A stretch of DNA of 5,675 bases from Ramlibacter sp. (GCA_021156245.1 JAJNBO010000195.1:1-5675); one strand, 5' to 3'; counted from the first letter of the stretch, positions 1-5,641 are shown. A program made the numbers and translations. The notes: generated by a model from the letters alone, not told the origin.

Positions 1-659
1 CCGCGTGGGAGGCGCTGGGCCGCATCGACTGCGTGCTGGAAAAACTGTTGCCGCTCGCCTTCGAGTGCTCCGTGGTGGTCGCGCGCGGCCGCGACGGCGC
101 CATGGTGCACCTGCCGGTGCAGCGCAACCTGCACCGCGCCGGCATCCTGGCCGTGACCGAGGTGCACGAAGCCTGCGTCGCCCCGGAGCAGGCGCGCCTT
201 GCGATCGACGCCACCCGCCGCATCGCCCAGGGGCTCGACTACGTGGGCGTGCTGTGCGTCGAGTTCTTCGGCCTCGAGGACGGCTCGCTCGTCGTCAACG
301 AGATGGCGCCGCGCCCGCACAACAGCGGGCACTGGAGCATGGACGCCTGCGACGTGTCGCAGTTCGAGCTGCAGGTGCGGACGCTGGCCGGCCTGCCGCT
401 CATGCAGCCGCGCCAGCACAGCCCGGCGCTGATGCTGAACCTGCTGGGGGACCTGTGGTTCGCCGGCGGGACCGCGGAAACCACGCCGGACTGGGCGGGG
501 GTGCTCGCATTGCCCGGCGCGCACCTGCATCTCTACGGCAAGCTCAGCGCGCGGCCCGGCCGGAAGATGGGCCATCTCACGCTCACCGGCGCGACGCCGC
601 AGGCCGTCCGGGGCGTCGCCCTGCAGGCCGCGGAGCGCCTCGGCATCGCAGCTTTCTGA
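1..659 (+). CDS. purK: N5-carboxyaminoimidazole ribonucleotide synthetase PurK, C-terminal part (5' end outside window)
   Basis: PurK is the ATP-grasp enzyme of purine synthesis that joins AIR, bicarbonate and ATP to give N5-CAIR, which PurE then rearranges. The reading frame is open from base 3 and leaves 218 residues, a little over half of a usual PurK of about 380-400 residues; the N-terminal part lies outside the window. The visible part holds the ATP-grasp metal and substrate segment NEMAPRPHNSGHWSMDAC beginning at base 297, preceded by the GVLCVEFF strand, and the C-terminal PurK motif LHLYGK..ARPGRKMGHLT, both very characteristic of the family. An internal GTG at 33 is not the real start, because homology runs upstream of it. 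The stop TGA at 657-659 lies 7 nt before the next gene, so the two are probably cotranscribed. purE is expected just upstream, though this cannot be seen here. I am very sure of the family. Confidence 0.96.
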   Translation, partial: AWEALGRIDCVLEKLLPLAFECSVVVARGRDGAMVHLPVQRNLHRAGILAVTEVHEACVAPEQARLAIDATRRIAQGLDYVGVLCVEFFGLEDGSLVVNEMAPRPHNSGHWSMDACDVSQFELQVRTLAGLPLMQPRQHSPALMLNLLGDLWFAGGTAETTPDWAGVLALPGAHLHLYGKLSARPGRKMGHLTLTGATPQAVRGVALQAAERLGIAAF

Positions 660-661
660 GG
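658..661 (+). promoter_or_regulatory. Ribosome binding site of sua5 overlapping the purK stop
   Basis: GAGG overlaps the last two bases of the purK stop codon and lies 5 nt before the ATG at 667. This supports that ATG as the start and suggests translational coupling of purK and sua5. Confidence 0.6.
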
Positions 662-666
662 CGGGC

Positions 667-1656
667 ATGATCCTCGACGGGCGCCAGCCAGGGTCCATCG
701 CACAGGCGGCGCAGGTGCTCGCTGCCGGCGGCCTGGTCGCGTTTCCCACGGAGACGGTCTACGGCCTGGGCGCCGATGCGGGCAACGACGCGGCCGTCGC
801 CGGCATCTTCGCGGCCAAGGGGCGCCCCAGCGACCATCCCCTGATCGTGCACGTCGCGGATGCGGCGGCGGCCGAGCGTTTCGCTGCCGAGGTGCCCGCC
901 GTGGCGCAACGCCTCATGCAGGCTTTCTGGCCTGGCCCCCTGACGCTGATCCTGCCGCGGCGTCCCGAGCGCGGCGCGGCCGCGGCGGGAGGACAGGACT
1001 CCATCGGGCTGCGCTGCCCGGCCCATCCCGTCGCCCATGCGCTGCTGCTGGCGTGCGCGCACGCCACCCCGCCGGTGGACGGGCTCGCCGGCCCGAGCGC
1101 CAACCGCTTCGGGCGCGTCAGCCCCACGACCGCGGCGCACGTTGCCTCCGAATTCGACGACGCCCTGCTGGTGCTCGACGGCGGCGCGTCGCCGGTGGGC
1201 ATCGAGTCCGCCATCGTGGATTGCACCCGCGGCCAGCCGGTGCTGCTGCGTCCCGGCGTGCTGACGCGCCTGCAGATCGAGCAGGCCTGCGGCGAAAGGC
1301 TGTGGCTGCCCGAAGAGATGCCTGGCGCCGCCCCGCGCGCCTCCGGCACGCTGGAGGCGCACTACGCGCCGGAGGCGAAGGTGCGGCTGATGGAAGCGAG
1401 CAACCTGCAGACGGCGCTGGACGTGCTGGGCCCGGACGCCGGCGCCATCGCCGTCTACGCCCGCTCCGCGCTGCGCACGCGCACGCCCCATTACCGGCGC
1501 ATGCCCGACGATGCGGCCGAAACCGCGCGGCAGCTGTTCGCGGTGCTGCGGGAGTTCGATGCGGCCGGCGTCAAGCTCATCTGGGTGGAAGCGCCGCCAG
1601 GCACGCCGGAATGGGACGGCGTGCGCGACCGGCTGCGCCGCGCGGCGGCCAGCTAG
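667..1656 (+). CDS. sua5: L-threonylcarbamoyladenylate synthase, Sua5 type (YrdC domain plus Sua5 domain)
   Basis: This cytoplasmic enzyme makes threonylcarbamoyl-AMP from threonine, bicarbonate and ATP, the first step of t6A37 modification of tRNAs reading ANN codons. The product has 329 residues, the length of the two-domain Sua5 form rather than the short TsaC (about 190). The YrdC domain covers roughly residues 10-200, with PTETVYGLG (27-35), KGRPSDHPL (51-59), the SAN motif (144-146), ESAIVD (180-185) and LLRPG (193-197). The linker ASGTLEAHYAP (225-235) is the conserved segment that covers the active site. A Sua5 domain follows (about 238-325), ending in the usual G-x-x-DRLRRAA helix. 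The ATG has a GAGG 5 nt upstream and lies 7 nt after purK, so it is probably in the purE-purK operon. All key motifs are intact. The partner gene tsaB lies about 2.8 kb downstream in another unit. Confidence 0.96.
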   Translation: MILDGRQPGSIAQAAQVLAAGGLVAFPTETVYGLGADAGNDAAVAGIFAAKGRPSDHPLIVHVADAAAAERFAAEVPAVAQRLMQAFWPGPLTLILPRRPERGAAAAGGQDSIGLRCPAHPVAHALLLACAHATPPVDGLAGPSANRFGRVSPTTAAHVASEFDDALLVLDGGASPVGIESAIVDCTRGQPVLLRPGVLTRLQIEQACGERLWLPEEMPGAAPRASGTLEAHYAPEAKVRLMEASNLQTALDVLGPDAGAIAVYARSALRTRTPHYRRMPDDAAETARQLFAVLREFDAAGVKLIWVEAPPGTPEWDGVRDRLRRAAAS

Positions 1657-1759
1657 CGTTTCCGCGGCGAAAAAATCCAGGCGGGAATCGGAGCCGCCGT
1701 TACGACCGGTTTACCCATCGTCGGTAAACTCACCGCTTTCACCCGGAGAGATTCTGATC
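1657..1759 (+). promoter_or_regulatory. Intergenic region with possible promoter upstream of the SGNH lipoprotein gene
   Basis: This 103-bp gap is clearly less GC-rich than the genes around it. It contains an A6 tract (1670-1675), an inverted repeat (1709-1729) and a Shine-Dalgarno-like GGAGAG (1745-1750) 9 nt before the ATG at 1760. TAAACT at 1725-1730 could be a -10 element (4 of 6 sigma70 consensus bases), with a poor -35-like ACGACC 17 bp upstream (1702-1707). A start near 1737 would give a short leader containing the ribosome binding site. I see no hairpin followed by a T run, so there is no evident terminator for the purK-sua5 transcript. The promoter elements are weak guesses; the ribosome binding site is more secure. 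Confidence 0.4.
1709..1729. repeat. 7-bp perfect inverted repeat, 7-nt spacer
   Basis: GTTTACC at 1709-1715 and GGTAAAC at 1723-1729 are exact reverse complements separated by CATCGTC; a G-T pair at 1708/1730 could add one more step in RNA. The right arm overlaps the candidate -10 element. With no T run after it, an operator-like site or 5' hairpin is more likely than a terminator. Which protein, if any, binds it cannot be read from the sequence. Confidence 0.6.
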
Positions 1760-2719
1760 ATGGCAACTCAATGGTTGCGGCGCGGCTGGCTGGCGGCTTG
1801 CGCGTCGGCCCTGCTGGTGGCGGCGTGCGGCGGCGGCAGCATCGTGGACCCGTTCGAGCCTTCGCGGATCGTAGCTTTCGGCGACGCCATGGGCGACCTC
1901 GGGCAGAACGGCTCGCGCTACACCGTCAACGACGGCACCGTGAACGTCTGGACGGCCACGCTGGCCGCGCAATACGGCCTGCCGCTGACGCCGTCGTCGG
2001 CCGGGGGATTCAGCTACGCCACCGGCAATGCGCGCGTGGTCGCCAAACCGGACGCCGCGGGCAGCAATGCCACGCCGACGGTGAAGGAGCAGATCGACGC
2101 CTTCCTGGCGACCGGCACGCTGAACGACGAAGACCTGATCCTGGTCAGCGCCGGCACGTCCGACGTCATCGCCGAGGTCCAGGCGGTGATCACAGGCGCC
2201 CAGAGCGAAGAGCAGATGCTGGAGGACCTCGAGAAGGCCGGCCGCGCGCTCGGCACGCAAGTACGGCGGCTGGTGGATGCCGGCGCCACCCACGTGGTGG
2301 TGGCGGGCCCGTACAACCTGGGCCGCTCGCCGTGGGCGGTGCAGACGGGACGGGAGTCGCTGATGGAAGAAGCCAGCAGACGGTTCAACGATCAGTTCCT
2401 CGTGTCGGTGGTCGACCTCGGCGAGAACGTCCTGTTTGTCGACGCCCAGCTGCTGTTCAACCAGGCCACGAGCAACCCGACCGCATACGACCTCCACGAG
2501 GAAGCGCCGAACGTCGTCGTCTGCACCTCGGTGGATCCGGGGCCCGGCATCGGCACCGGCGCAGGCCAGGTCAACTCGAATCTCTGCACGCCGAACACCC
2601 TGGCGGCCGGCCGCGAGGACTACGTGCAGTTCCTGTTCGCGGACCGCGTCTACCCCACGCCGCGCGGCCACCAGCTGTTCGGCGACTACGCGTACGACCG
2701 CATCCGCAACCGGTTCTGA
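1760..2719 (+). CDS. SGNH/GDSL-fold lipoprotein with non-canonical catalytic positions (likely pseudoenzyme)
   Basis: The product has 319 residues and is a predicted lipoprotein: basic n-region (RRG), hydrophobic stretch, then lipobox LVAAC with lipidated Cys23 followed by GGGS. The mature part reads as an SGNH/GDSL lipase-esterase fold. Block I is IVAFGDAMGD (residues 37-46), block II probably FSYATGNA (84-91), block III LVSAGTSD (128-135), then the QVRRLVDAGATHVVVAGPYNLGR segment (starting at 168), and block V FADRVYPTPRGH (293-304). The nucleophile position is Ala43 instead of Ser, block III has Ser134 where Asn is usual, and the DxxH motif reads Asp295-R-V-Tyr298. Ordinary Ser-His esterase chemistry is therefore not expected. 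Two further mature cysteines, Cys255 and Cys276, flank a Gly-rich loop and could form a disulfide. The start ATG has GGAGAG upstream and is followed directly by a good signal peptide. The gene stands alone and converges on the SemiSWEET gene. Its substrate and role are unknown. Confidence 0.85.
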   Translation: MATQWLRRGWLAACASALLVAACGGGSIVDPFEPSRIVAFGDAMGDLGQNGSRYTVNDGTVNVWTATLAAQYGLPLTPSSAGGFSYATGNARVVAKPDAAGSNATPTVKEQIDAFLATGTLNDEDLILVSAGTSDVIAEVQAVITGAQSEEQMLEDLEKAGRALGTQVRRLVDAGATHVVVAGPYNLGRSPWAVQTGRESLMEEASRRFNDQFLVSVVDLGENVLFVDAQLLFNQATSNPTAYDLHEEAPNVVVCTSVDPGPGIGTGAGQVNSNLCTPNTLAAGREDYVQFLFADRVYPTPRGHQLFGDYAYDRIRNRF

Positions 2720-2740
2720 CGACGGGGGCCGCGGAGGCTC

Positions 2741-2998
2741 CTAACCGTACCGGACCTTCATGCCGAGGATGACGCTGGCCAGGGCCAGCGTCACCGCGTT
2801 GGCCAGCACGATCGGCCACGCACCCACCAGCACGCCGTACAGCAGCCACAGCGACACGCCCACGGTGAAGGCGGAGTACATGCCCAGCGAGATGCCGCGG
2901 ACGTCCCGGGTGCGGAAGGTGAGCCAGGCCTGCGGGACGAAGCTGCAGGTGGTGAGGGCGGCCGCCAGGTAGCCGATCAGGTCCGTGGTCCAGGGCAT
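2741..2998 (-). CDS. SemiSWEET-type sugar transporter (PQ-loop/MtN3 family)
   Basis: This is a small inner-membrane protein of 85 residues with three predicted transmembrane helices (about 5-27, 39-58, 61-80), the size and layout of bacterial SemiSWEETs. These work as homodimers and move sugars down their gradient. The PQ motif is Pro22-Gln23 in TM1 (SFVPQAW), followed by the R-T-R-D-V-R-G-I-S-L loop typical of the family. Trp51 and Asn67 have the 16-residue spacing of the Trp/Asn pair that lines the sugar pocket in characterised SemiSWEETs. The ATG at 2998 is chosen because MPWTTDLIGYL matches the usual N-terminus; the frame stays open upstream only inside dacB. The gene begins 20 nt after the dacB stop on the same strand, so it is probably cotranscribed, but no purine-rich ribosome binding site is visible. 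The substrate cannot be told from sequence. Confidence 0.92.
   Translation of the reverse strand: MPWTTDLIGYLAAALTTCSFVPQAWLTFRTRDVRGISLGMYSAFTVGVSLWLLYGVLVGAWPIVLANAVTLALASVILGMKVRYG
2770..2793. repeat. 24-bp palindrome (11-bp arms, 2-nt centre) inside the SemiSWEET 3' end
   Basis: TGACGCTGGCC at 2770-2780 and GGCCAGCGTCA at 2783-2793 are exact reverse complements around AG. In RNA of either strand this folds as a GC-rich stem of about 9 bp with a small loop. It lies 50 nt past the SGNH gene stop and near the 3' end of the opposite SemiSWEET message. There is no T tract, so it is not a classical terminator. On the minus strand it encodes T-L-A-L-A-S-V in TM3, so part of the symmetry may come from the repeated Leu-Ala codons. 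Confidence 0.65.
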
Positions 2999-3010
2999 CG
3001 CAGGCAGGTC

Positions 3011-3020
3011 GAGACGTCTC
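3011..3020. repeat. 10-bp perfect palindrome between dacB and SemiSWEET genes
   Basis: GAGACGTCTC is its own reverse complement and overlaps the dacB stop codon by two bases. It occupies half of the 20-nt gap where a ribosome binding site for the SemiSWEET gene would be expected. It may be chance; no function is assigned. Confidence 0.4.
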
Positions 3021-4416
3021 AGGGTTGGCGCGCCGCCCATTGCACCAGCGCCTGGGTGGCGCTGCGCACGGCGGAGGCGCGCGGGTGGTTGGCAATGGCG
3101 ACCAGCACGTAGCGCCGGCCCTGCGGGCCGTGGACGTAGCCGGCCACCCCTGAGACATCGACCAGGCTTCCGGTCTTCAGGTGGGCCAGCCCGGTGTTCT
3201 GGCGGCTGCGGCGCAGCGTGCCATCGAGCCCCAGCGCGGGCAGCGACGCGACGAAGTCCGGCATCAGGGGCGACGCCCACGCCGCCTGCAGCAACTGCCC
3301 GAGCTGGGCGGCCGTGATGCTTTCGGTGCGCGACAGGCCGGAGCCGTTGTCGGTCACCGGCGCCTCGCCGCCGAACCGGTCGCGCCACCAGCCCGCCAGC
3401 ACCTCGCGCGATCCCTCGAAGGTGCCGTTCGCGCGCTGCTGCAGGCTGAGCGTCAGGAAGAGCTGCTGCGCCATCACGTTGTTGCTGAACTTGTTGATGT
3501 CGCGGATGACTTCGGCCAGCGGCGGCGACGTGAATTCGAAAGCCGGCTTGGCACCCGCCGGTGCGCGTCCGTCCCGCACCTGGCCGCGCAACTCCCCGCC
3601 GATGTCGCGCCAGGCGGCGGCGATGGCCCGCGGCGCGTAACCCGCGGGATCGGGAAAGGCGATCTGCCAGGCGCGTTCACCACAGGCAGCGGCAAAGGCG
3701 CCGGCAAAGCGCACCTGCGCGGGGTTGCGGAAGTCCGCCTGCAGCGGCGTGATCCAGTCGCCGCATTCGCCGCCGGCCAGCGGTACGTTCGCTGGCCACT
3801 GCACGCCTGCCAGCGGCGGTTCCACCCGTACCCGGGCTTGCCCGGCCTGCGGCGTGAAGGTGACGGTCACCGCCTTGAAGTTCACCAGCAGCGCATCCGG
3901 GCTGGCGTTGTAGGGCCGCAGCGGTTCGCCGTCGAACGCACCCGGATCGCGCGGCGGCACCGTGAAGGCGCTGCGGTCCAGCACGATGTCGCCCGAGATG
4001 CTGCGCACGCCCATGGCCTGTACCCGCTTGAGCAGCAGCCAGAGGCGCTCGACCACCAGCTTGGGGTCGCCCTGGCCCTTGATCACCAGGTTGCCCTGCA
4101 GAACGCCATCGCGCACCGGGCCGTCGAAATACACCGGGGTGCTCCAGGTGTAGGTGGGGCCCAGCAATTCCAGCCCCGCCAGGGTGGTGGACAGCTTGGC
4201 GATCGAGGCCGGGTTCACGCGCACGTCCGTGCGATGCGCAACGCGCGGCGGGCCGCCTTCGGCCGGCGCCACCAGCATCACGACGGCGTCGCGCGGCAGC
4301 CCGGCTTCCGCCAGGGCGCTTTCCACCTCGGCCGGCAGGCCCTGAGCGAAGGCCGAGACGCCCGCCCAGGCGAGCAGGCAGCCGGCAAGCTGGGTCAGGC
4401 ACTTCATGCGCGCCAT
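3019..4416 (-). CDS. dacB: D-alanyl-D-alanine carboxypeptidase/endopeptidase, PBP4 type
   Basis: This is a class C penicillin-binding protein (peptidase S13) that trims the terminal D-Ala from peptidoglycan stems and cleaves D-Ala-mDAP crosslinks in the periplasm. With the ATG at 4416 it has 465 residues, close to E. coli PBP4 (477). A signal peptide covers about residues 1-25, with a likely cut after AFAQ. All three active-site motifs are present: Ser71-I-A-Lys74 (SxxK), Ser311-N-Asn313 (SxN, in NKFSNNVMAQQ) and Lys414-T-G416 (KTG). Family segments GQGDPKL (114-120), GDIVLDRSAF (142-151) and NGSGLSR (357-363) are also seen. The long stretch between SxxK and SxN holds the extra domains typical of the family. 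The ATG at 4407 is an alternative start; neither has a clear ribosome binding site, and the longer form gives a more basic n-region. The gene diverges from tsaB and leads into the SemiSWEET gene. Confidence 0.96.
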   Translation of the reverse strand: MARMKCLTQLAGCLLAWAGVSAFAQGLPAEVESALAEAGLPRDAVVMLVAPAEGGPPRVAHRTDVRVNPASIAKLSTTLAGLELLGPTYTWSTPVYFDGPVRDGVLQGNLVIKGQGDPKLVVERLWLLLKRVQAMGVRSISGDIVLDRSAFTVPPRDPGAFDGEPLRPYNASPDALLVNFKAVTVTFTPQAGQARVRVEPPLAGVQWPANVPLAGGECGDWITPLQADFRNPAQVRFAGAFAAACGERAWQIAFPDPAGYAPRAIAAAWRDIGGELRGQVRDGRAPAGAKPAFEFTSPPLAEVIRDINKFSNNVMAQQLFLTLSLQQRANGTFEGSREVLAGWWRDRFGGEAPVTDNGSGLSRTESITAAQLGQLLQAAWASPLMPDFVASLPALGLDGTLRRSRQNTGLAHLKTGSLVDVSGVAGYVHGPQGRRYVLVAIANHPRASAVRSATQALVQWAARQP

Positions 4417-4446
4417 TATGGTTGCGGACTTGCTTCGATAATGGCG
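4411..4446. repeat. 9-bp perfect inverted repeat spanning the dacB/tsaB divergent region
   Basis: CGCCATTAT at 4411-4419 and ATAATGGCG at 4438-4446 are exact reverse complements, 18 nt apart and 27 bp centre to centre. Each arm, read outward, presents ATAATGGCG. On the - strand this includes the dacB ATG (4416); on the + strand it includes an out-of-frame ATG (4441) ahead of tsaB. Both -10-like hexamers overlap the arms, so a shared operator or symmetric divergent promoter is possible. Confidence 0.55.
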
Positions 4447-4463
4447 GGTTGCCGGGATCCGAC
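4417..4463. promoter_or_regulatory. 47-bp divergent spacer between dacB and tsaB
   Basis: Both genes must be read outward from this short, AT-richer spacer, or from promoters reaching into the coding ends. On the + strand GATAAT at 4437-4442 resembles a -10 box. On the - strand CATAAT (4420 to 4415) does too. Neither has a good -35 at 16-18 bp. If used, they would give very short or leaderless messages. GGGA at 4454-4457, 6 nt before the TTG at 4464, is the best ribosome binding site candidate for tsaB. The promoter assignment is an inference. Confidence 0.4.
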
Positions 4464-5180
4464 TTGAACCTCCTCGCCTTCGACACCAGCACCGAGACGC
4501 TTTCCGTGGCCGTTGGCGCGGGCGCGGCCGTGCTGGAGCACGTCGAGGCGGGCGGCCCCAAGGCATCTGCACGCCTCATTCCGGTGATCGAGGATTTGCT
4601 GGCGCGCTCGGGCCTCACCCTCGCCGGCCTGGACGCCATCGCATTCGGCCGCGGGCCGGGATCCTTCACGGGCCTGCGCACGGCGGCTGCCGTGGCGCAG
4701 GGTCTCGGTTTCGGCTCCGGGGTGGCCGTGCTTCCGGTCGACACCCTGCTGGCGGTGGCCGAGGAAGCGCACCACCGCAGCGGCGCCACGCGGATCGTCG
4801 CGATGCTCGACGCCCGCATGGGCGAGGTCTACCACGCGGCGTACGAGCGGAACGGTGCCGACTGGAGGACGTGCAGCATGCCGGCGCTGGCACGGCCGCA
4901 AGAGGTGCAGATCCCCACGGGGTGGACGCTCGCGGGCAACGTGCTGGAAGTGCTCGCAGGCCGCCTGCCGCCAGCCGCGCAATACGTTGCCGCGCTGCCG
5001 GCGGCCGCGGCCTTGCTGCGCCTGGCGCCCGCAGGGCTGTCGGGACAGGCCGCCCATCCCGCGGCGCAGGCGCTGCCGCTCTACATCCGCGACAAAGTGG
5101 CGCAAACTACCGAGGAGCGCGCGGCCGATCGCGCACGCAAGGAGTCGCGCCACGCGAGCGACGCGGCGGAGCCGACATGA
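4464..5180 (+). CDS. tsaB: tRNA threonylcarbamoyladenosine biosynthesis protein TsaB
   Basis: TsaB is the inactive ASKHA-fold partner that dimerises with TsaD and, with TsaE, transfers the threonylcarbamoyl group made by Sua5/TsaC to A37 of tRNA. The product has 238 residues, normal for the family. It shows the N-terminal NLLAFDTSTETLSVAV strand pair (2-17), the hallmark GRGPGSFTGLR (62-72), LDARMGEVY (115-123) and the C-terminal YIRDKVAQTTEER stretch (207-219). The start is taken as TTG at 4464 because homologues begin MNLLAFDTST. The frame also offers TTG at 4449 and 4422, but no in-frame ATG lies close upstream. A rare start codon with a weak ribosome binding site suggests low or coupled translation. 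The stop overlaps the rimI start (ATGA), so the genes form one operon. It is divergent from dacB. Confidence 0.95.
   Translation: MNLLAFDTSTETLSVAVGAGAAVLEHVEAGGPKASARLIPVIEDLLARSGLTLAGLDAIAFGRGPGSFTGLRTAAAVAQGLGFGSGVAVLPVDTLLAVAEEAHHRSGATRIVAMLDARMGEVYHAAYERNGADWRTCSMPALARPQEVQIPTGWTLAGNVLEVLAGRLPPAAQYVAALPAAAALLRLAPAGLSGQAAHPAAQALPLYIRDKVAQTTEERAADRARKESRHASDAAEPT
5168..5171 (+). promoter_or_regulatory. Ribosome binding site of rimI inside the tsaB 3' end
   Basis: GGAG lies 5 nt before the ATG at 5177 and fixes that start. The ATG overlaps the tsaB stop as ATGA. Confidence 0.65.
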
Positions 5181-5641
5181 GTGCAGTCTTCAAGAGCATG
5201 GAAGCGGGCTTCGAGCCCATGACCGAGGACCGCCTGGACGCGGTGGTCGAGATCGAGCGCCGCGCCTATGGCCACCCCTGGACGCGCGGCAATTTCGCCG
5301 ATTCCCTGCGGACCGGCTACCAGGCGCGGCTGCTCTGCGCAGGCGAAACGGTCCTCGGCTACTTCGTCGCGATGCAAGGCGTGGACGAGGTGCACCTGTT
5401 GAACATCACGGTGGACCCGGCTTACCAGGGGCAGGGCTGGGGCCGGGTGATGCTCGACGCGCTCGCGCTCTGGTCCCGGGCGCAAGGCGCACAGTGGCTC
5501 TGGCTGGAAGTGCGCACCAGCAACGTCCGGGCGCAGCAGGTCTACCTGCAGTATGGCTACCGGCGGGTCGGTGAGCGCAAGAACTACTATCCGGCCGACC
5601 AGGGACGCGAAGACGCCATCGTCATGAGCTACAAGCTGTGA
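5177..5641 (+). CDS. rimI: Ribosomal protein S18 alanine N-acetyltransferase RimI
   Basis: RimI is a GNAT-fold enzyme that acetylates the N-terminal Ala of ribosomal protein bS18 using acetyl-CoA. The product has 154 residues against 148 in E. coli. It shows the N-terminal IERRAYGHPWTRGNF segment (26-40), the LLNITVDP strand (74-81), and the acetyl-CoA pyrophosphate loop Q84-G-Q-G-W-G89. Glu111 and Tyr123 align with E. coli RimI catalytic Glu103 and Tyr115 (LWLEVRTSN and QVYLQYGY). The C-terminal signature RKNYYP...GREDAIVMSYKL is present. The start is the ATG overlapping the tsaB stop, with GGAG 5 nt upstream. tsaB-rimI adjacency is common in bacteria and supports the RimI call over other GNAT proteins. 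The stop overlaps the next start as GTGA. Confidence 0.95.
   Translation: MSAVFKSMEAGFEPMTEDRLDAVVEIERRAYGHPWTRGNFADSLRTGYQARLLCAGETVLGYFVAMQGVDEVHLLNITVDPAYQGQGWGRVMLDALALWSRAQGAQWLWLEVRTSNVRAQQVYLQYGYRRVGERKNYYPADQGREDAIVMSYKL

Noticed and set aside
583..1491. 302-codon open frame on the - strand opposite purK and sua5
   Set aside because: Arg/Gly/Ala-rich translation without family motifs, fully covered by the well supported sua5 frame and the end of purK.
1636..1676. GC-rich stem near the sua5 stop followed by six A residues, considered as a terminator
   Set aside because: On the + strand the stem is followed by A rather than T, and the loop is long, so it does not fit an intrinsic terminator in either direction.
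1739..2671. 310-codon open frame on the - strand opposite the SGNH gene
   Set aside because: Low-complexity Arg/Gly/Ala/His translation with no domain; the opposite strand has a signal peptide and SGNH blocks.
2720..2740. Terminator between the convergent SGNH and SemiSWEET genes
   Set aside because: The 21-bp gap has no stable hairpin and no T run on either strand.
2999..3388. Upstream extension of the SemiSWEET frame to 3388
   Set aside because: The extension runs within dacB in another frame and gives Arg/Pro/Ala-rich sequence unlike any SemiSWEET; MPWTTDLIGYL is the natural start.
3181..4467. 428-codon open frame on the + strand opposite dacB
   Set aside because: It lies antisense to a gene with all three PBP motifs. 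Its composition is Arg/Gly/Ala/His-rich with no recognisable domain, as expected from GC-rich third-position shadowing.
4417..4572. Extension of dacB upstream to an ATG at 4572
   Set aside because: It would add a 52-residue Arg-rich N-terminus ahead of a perfectly good signal peptide and overlap the tsaB 5' end on the other strand.
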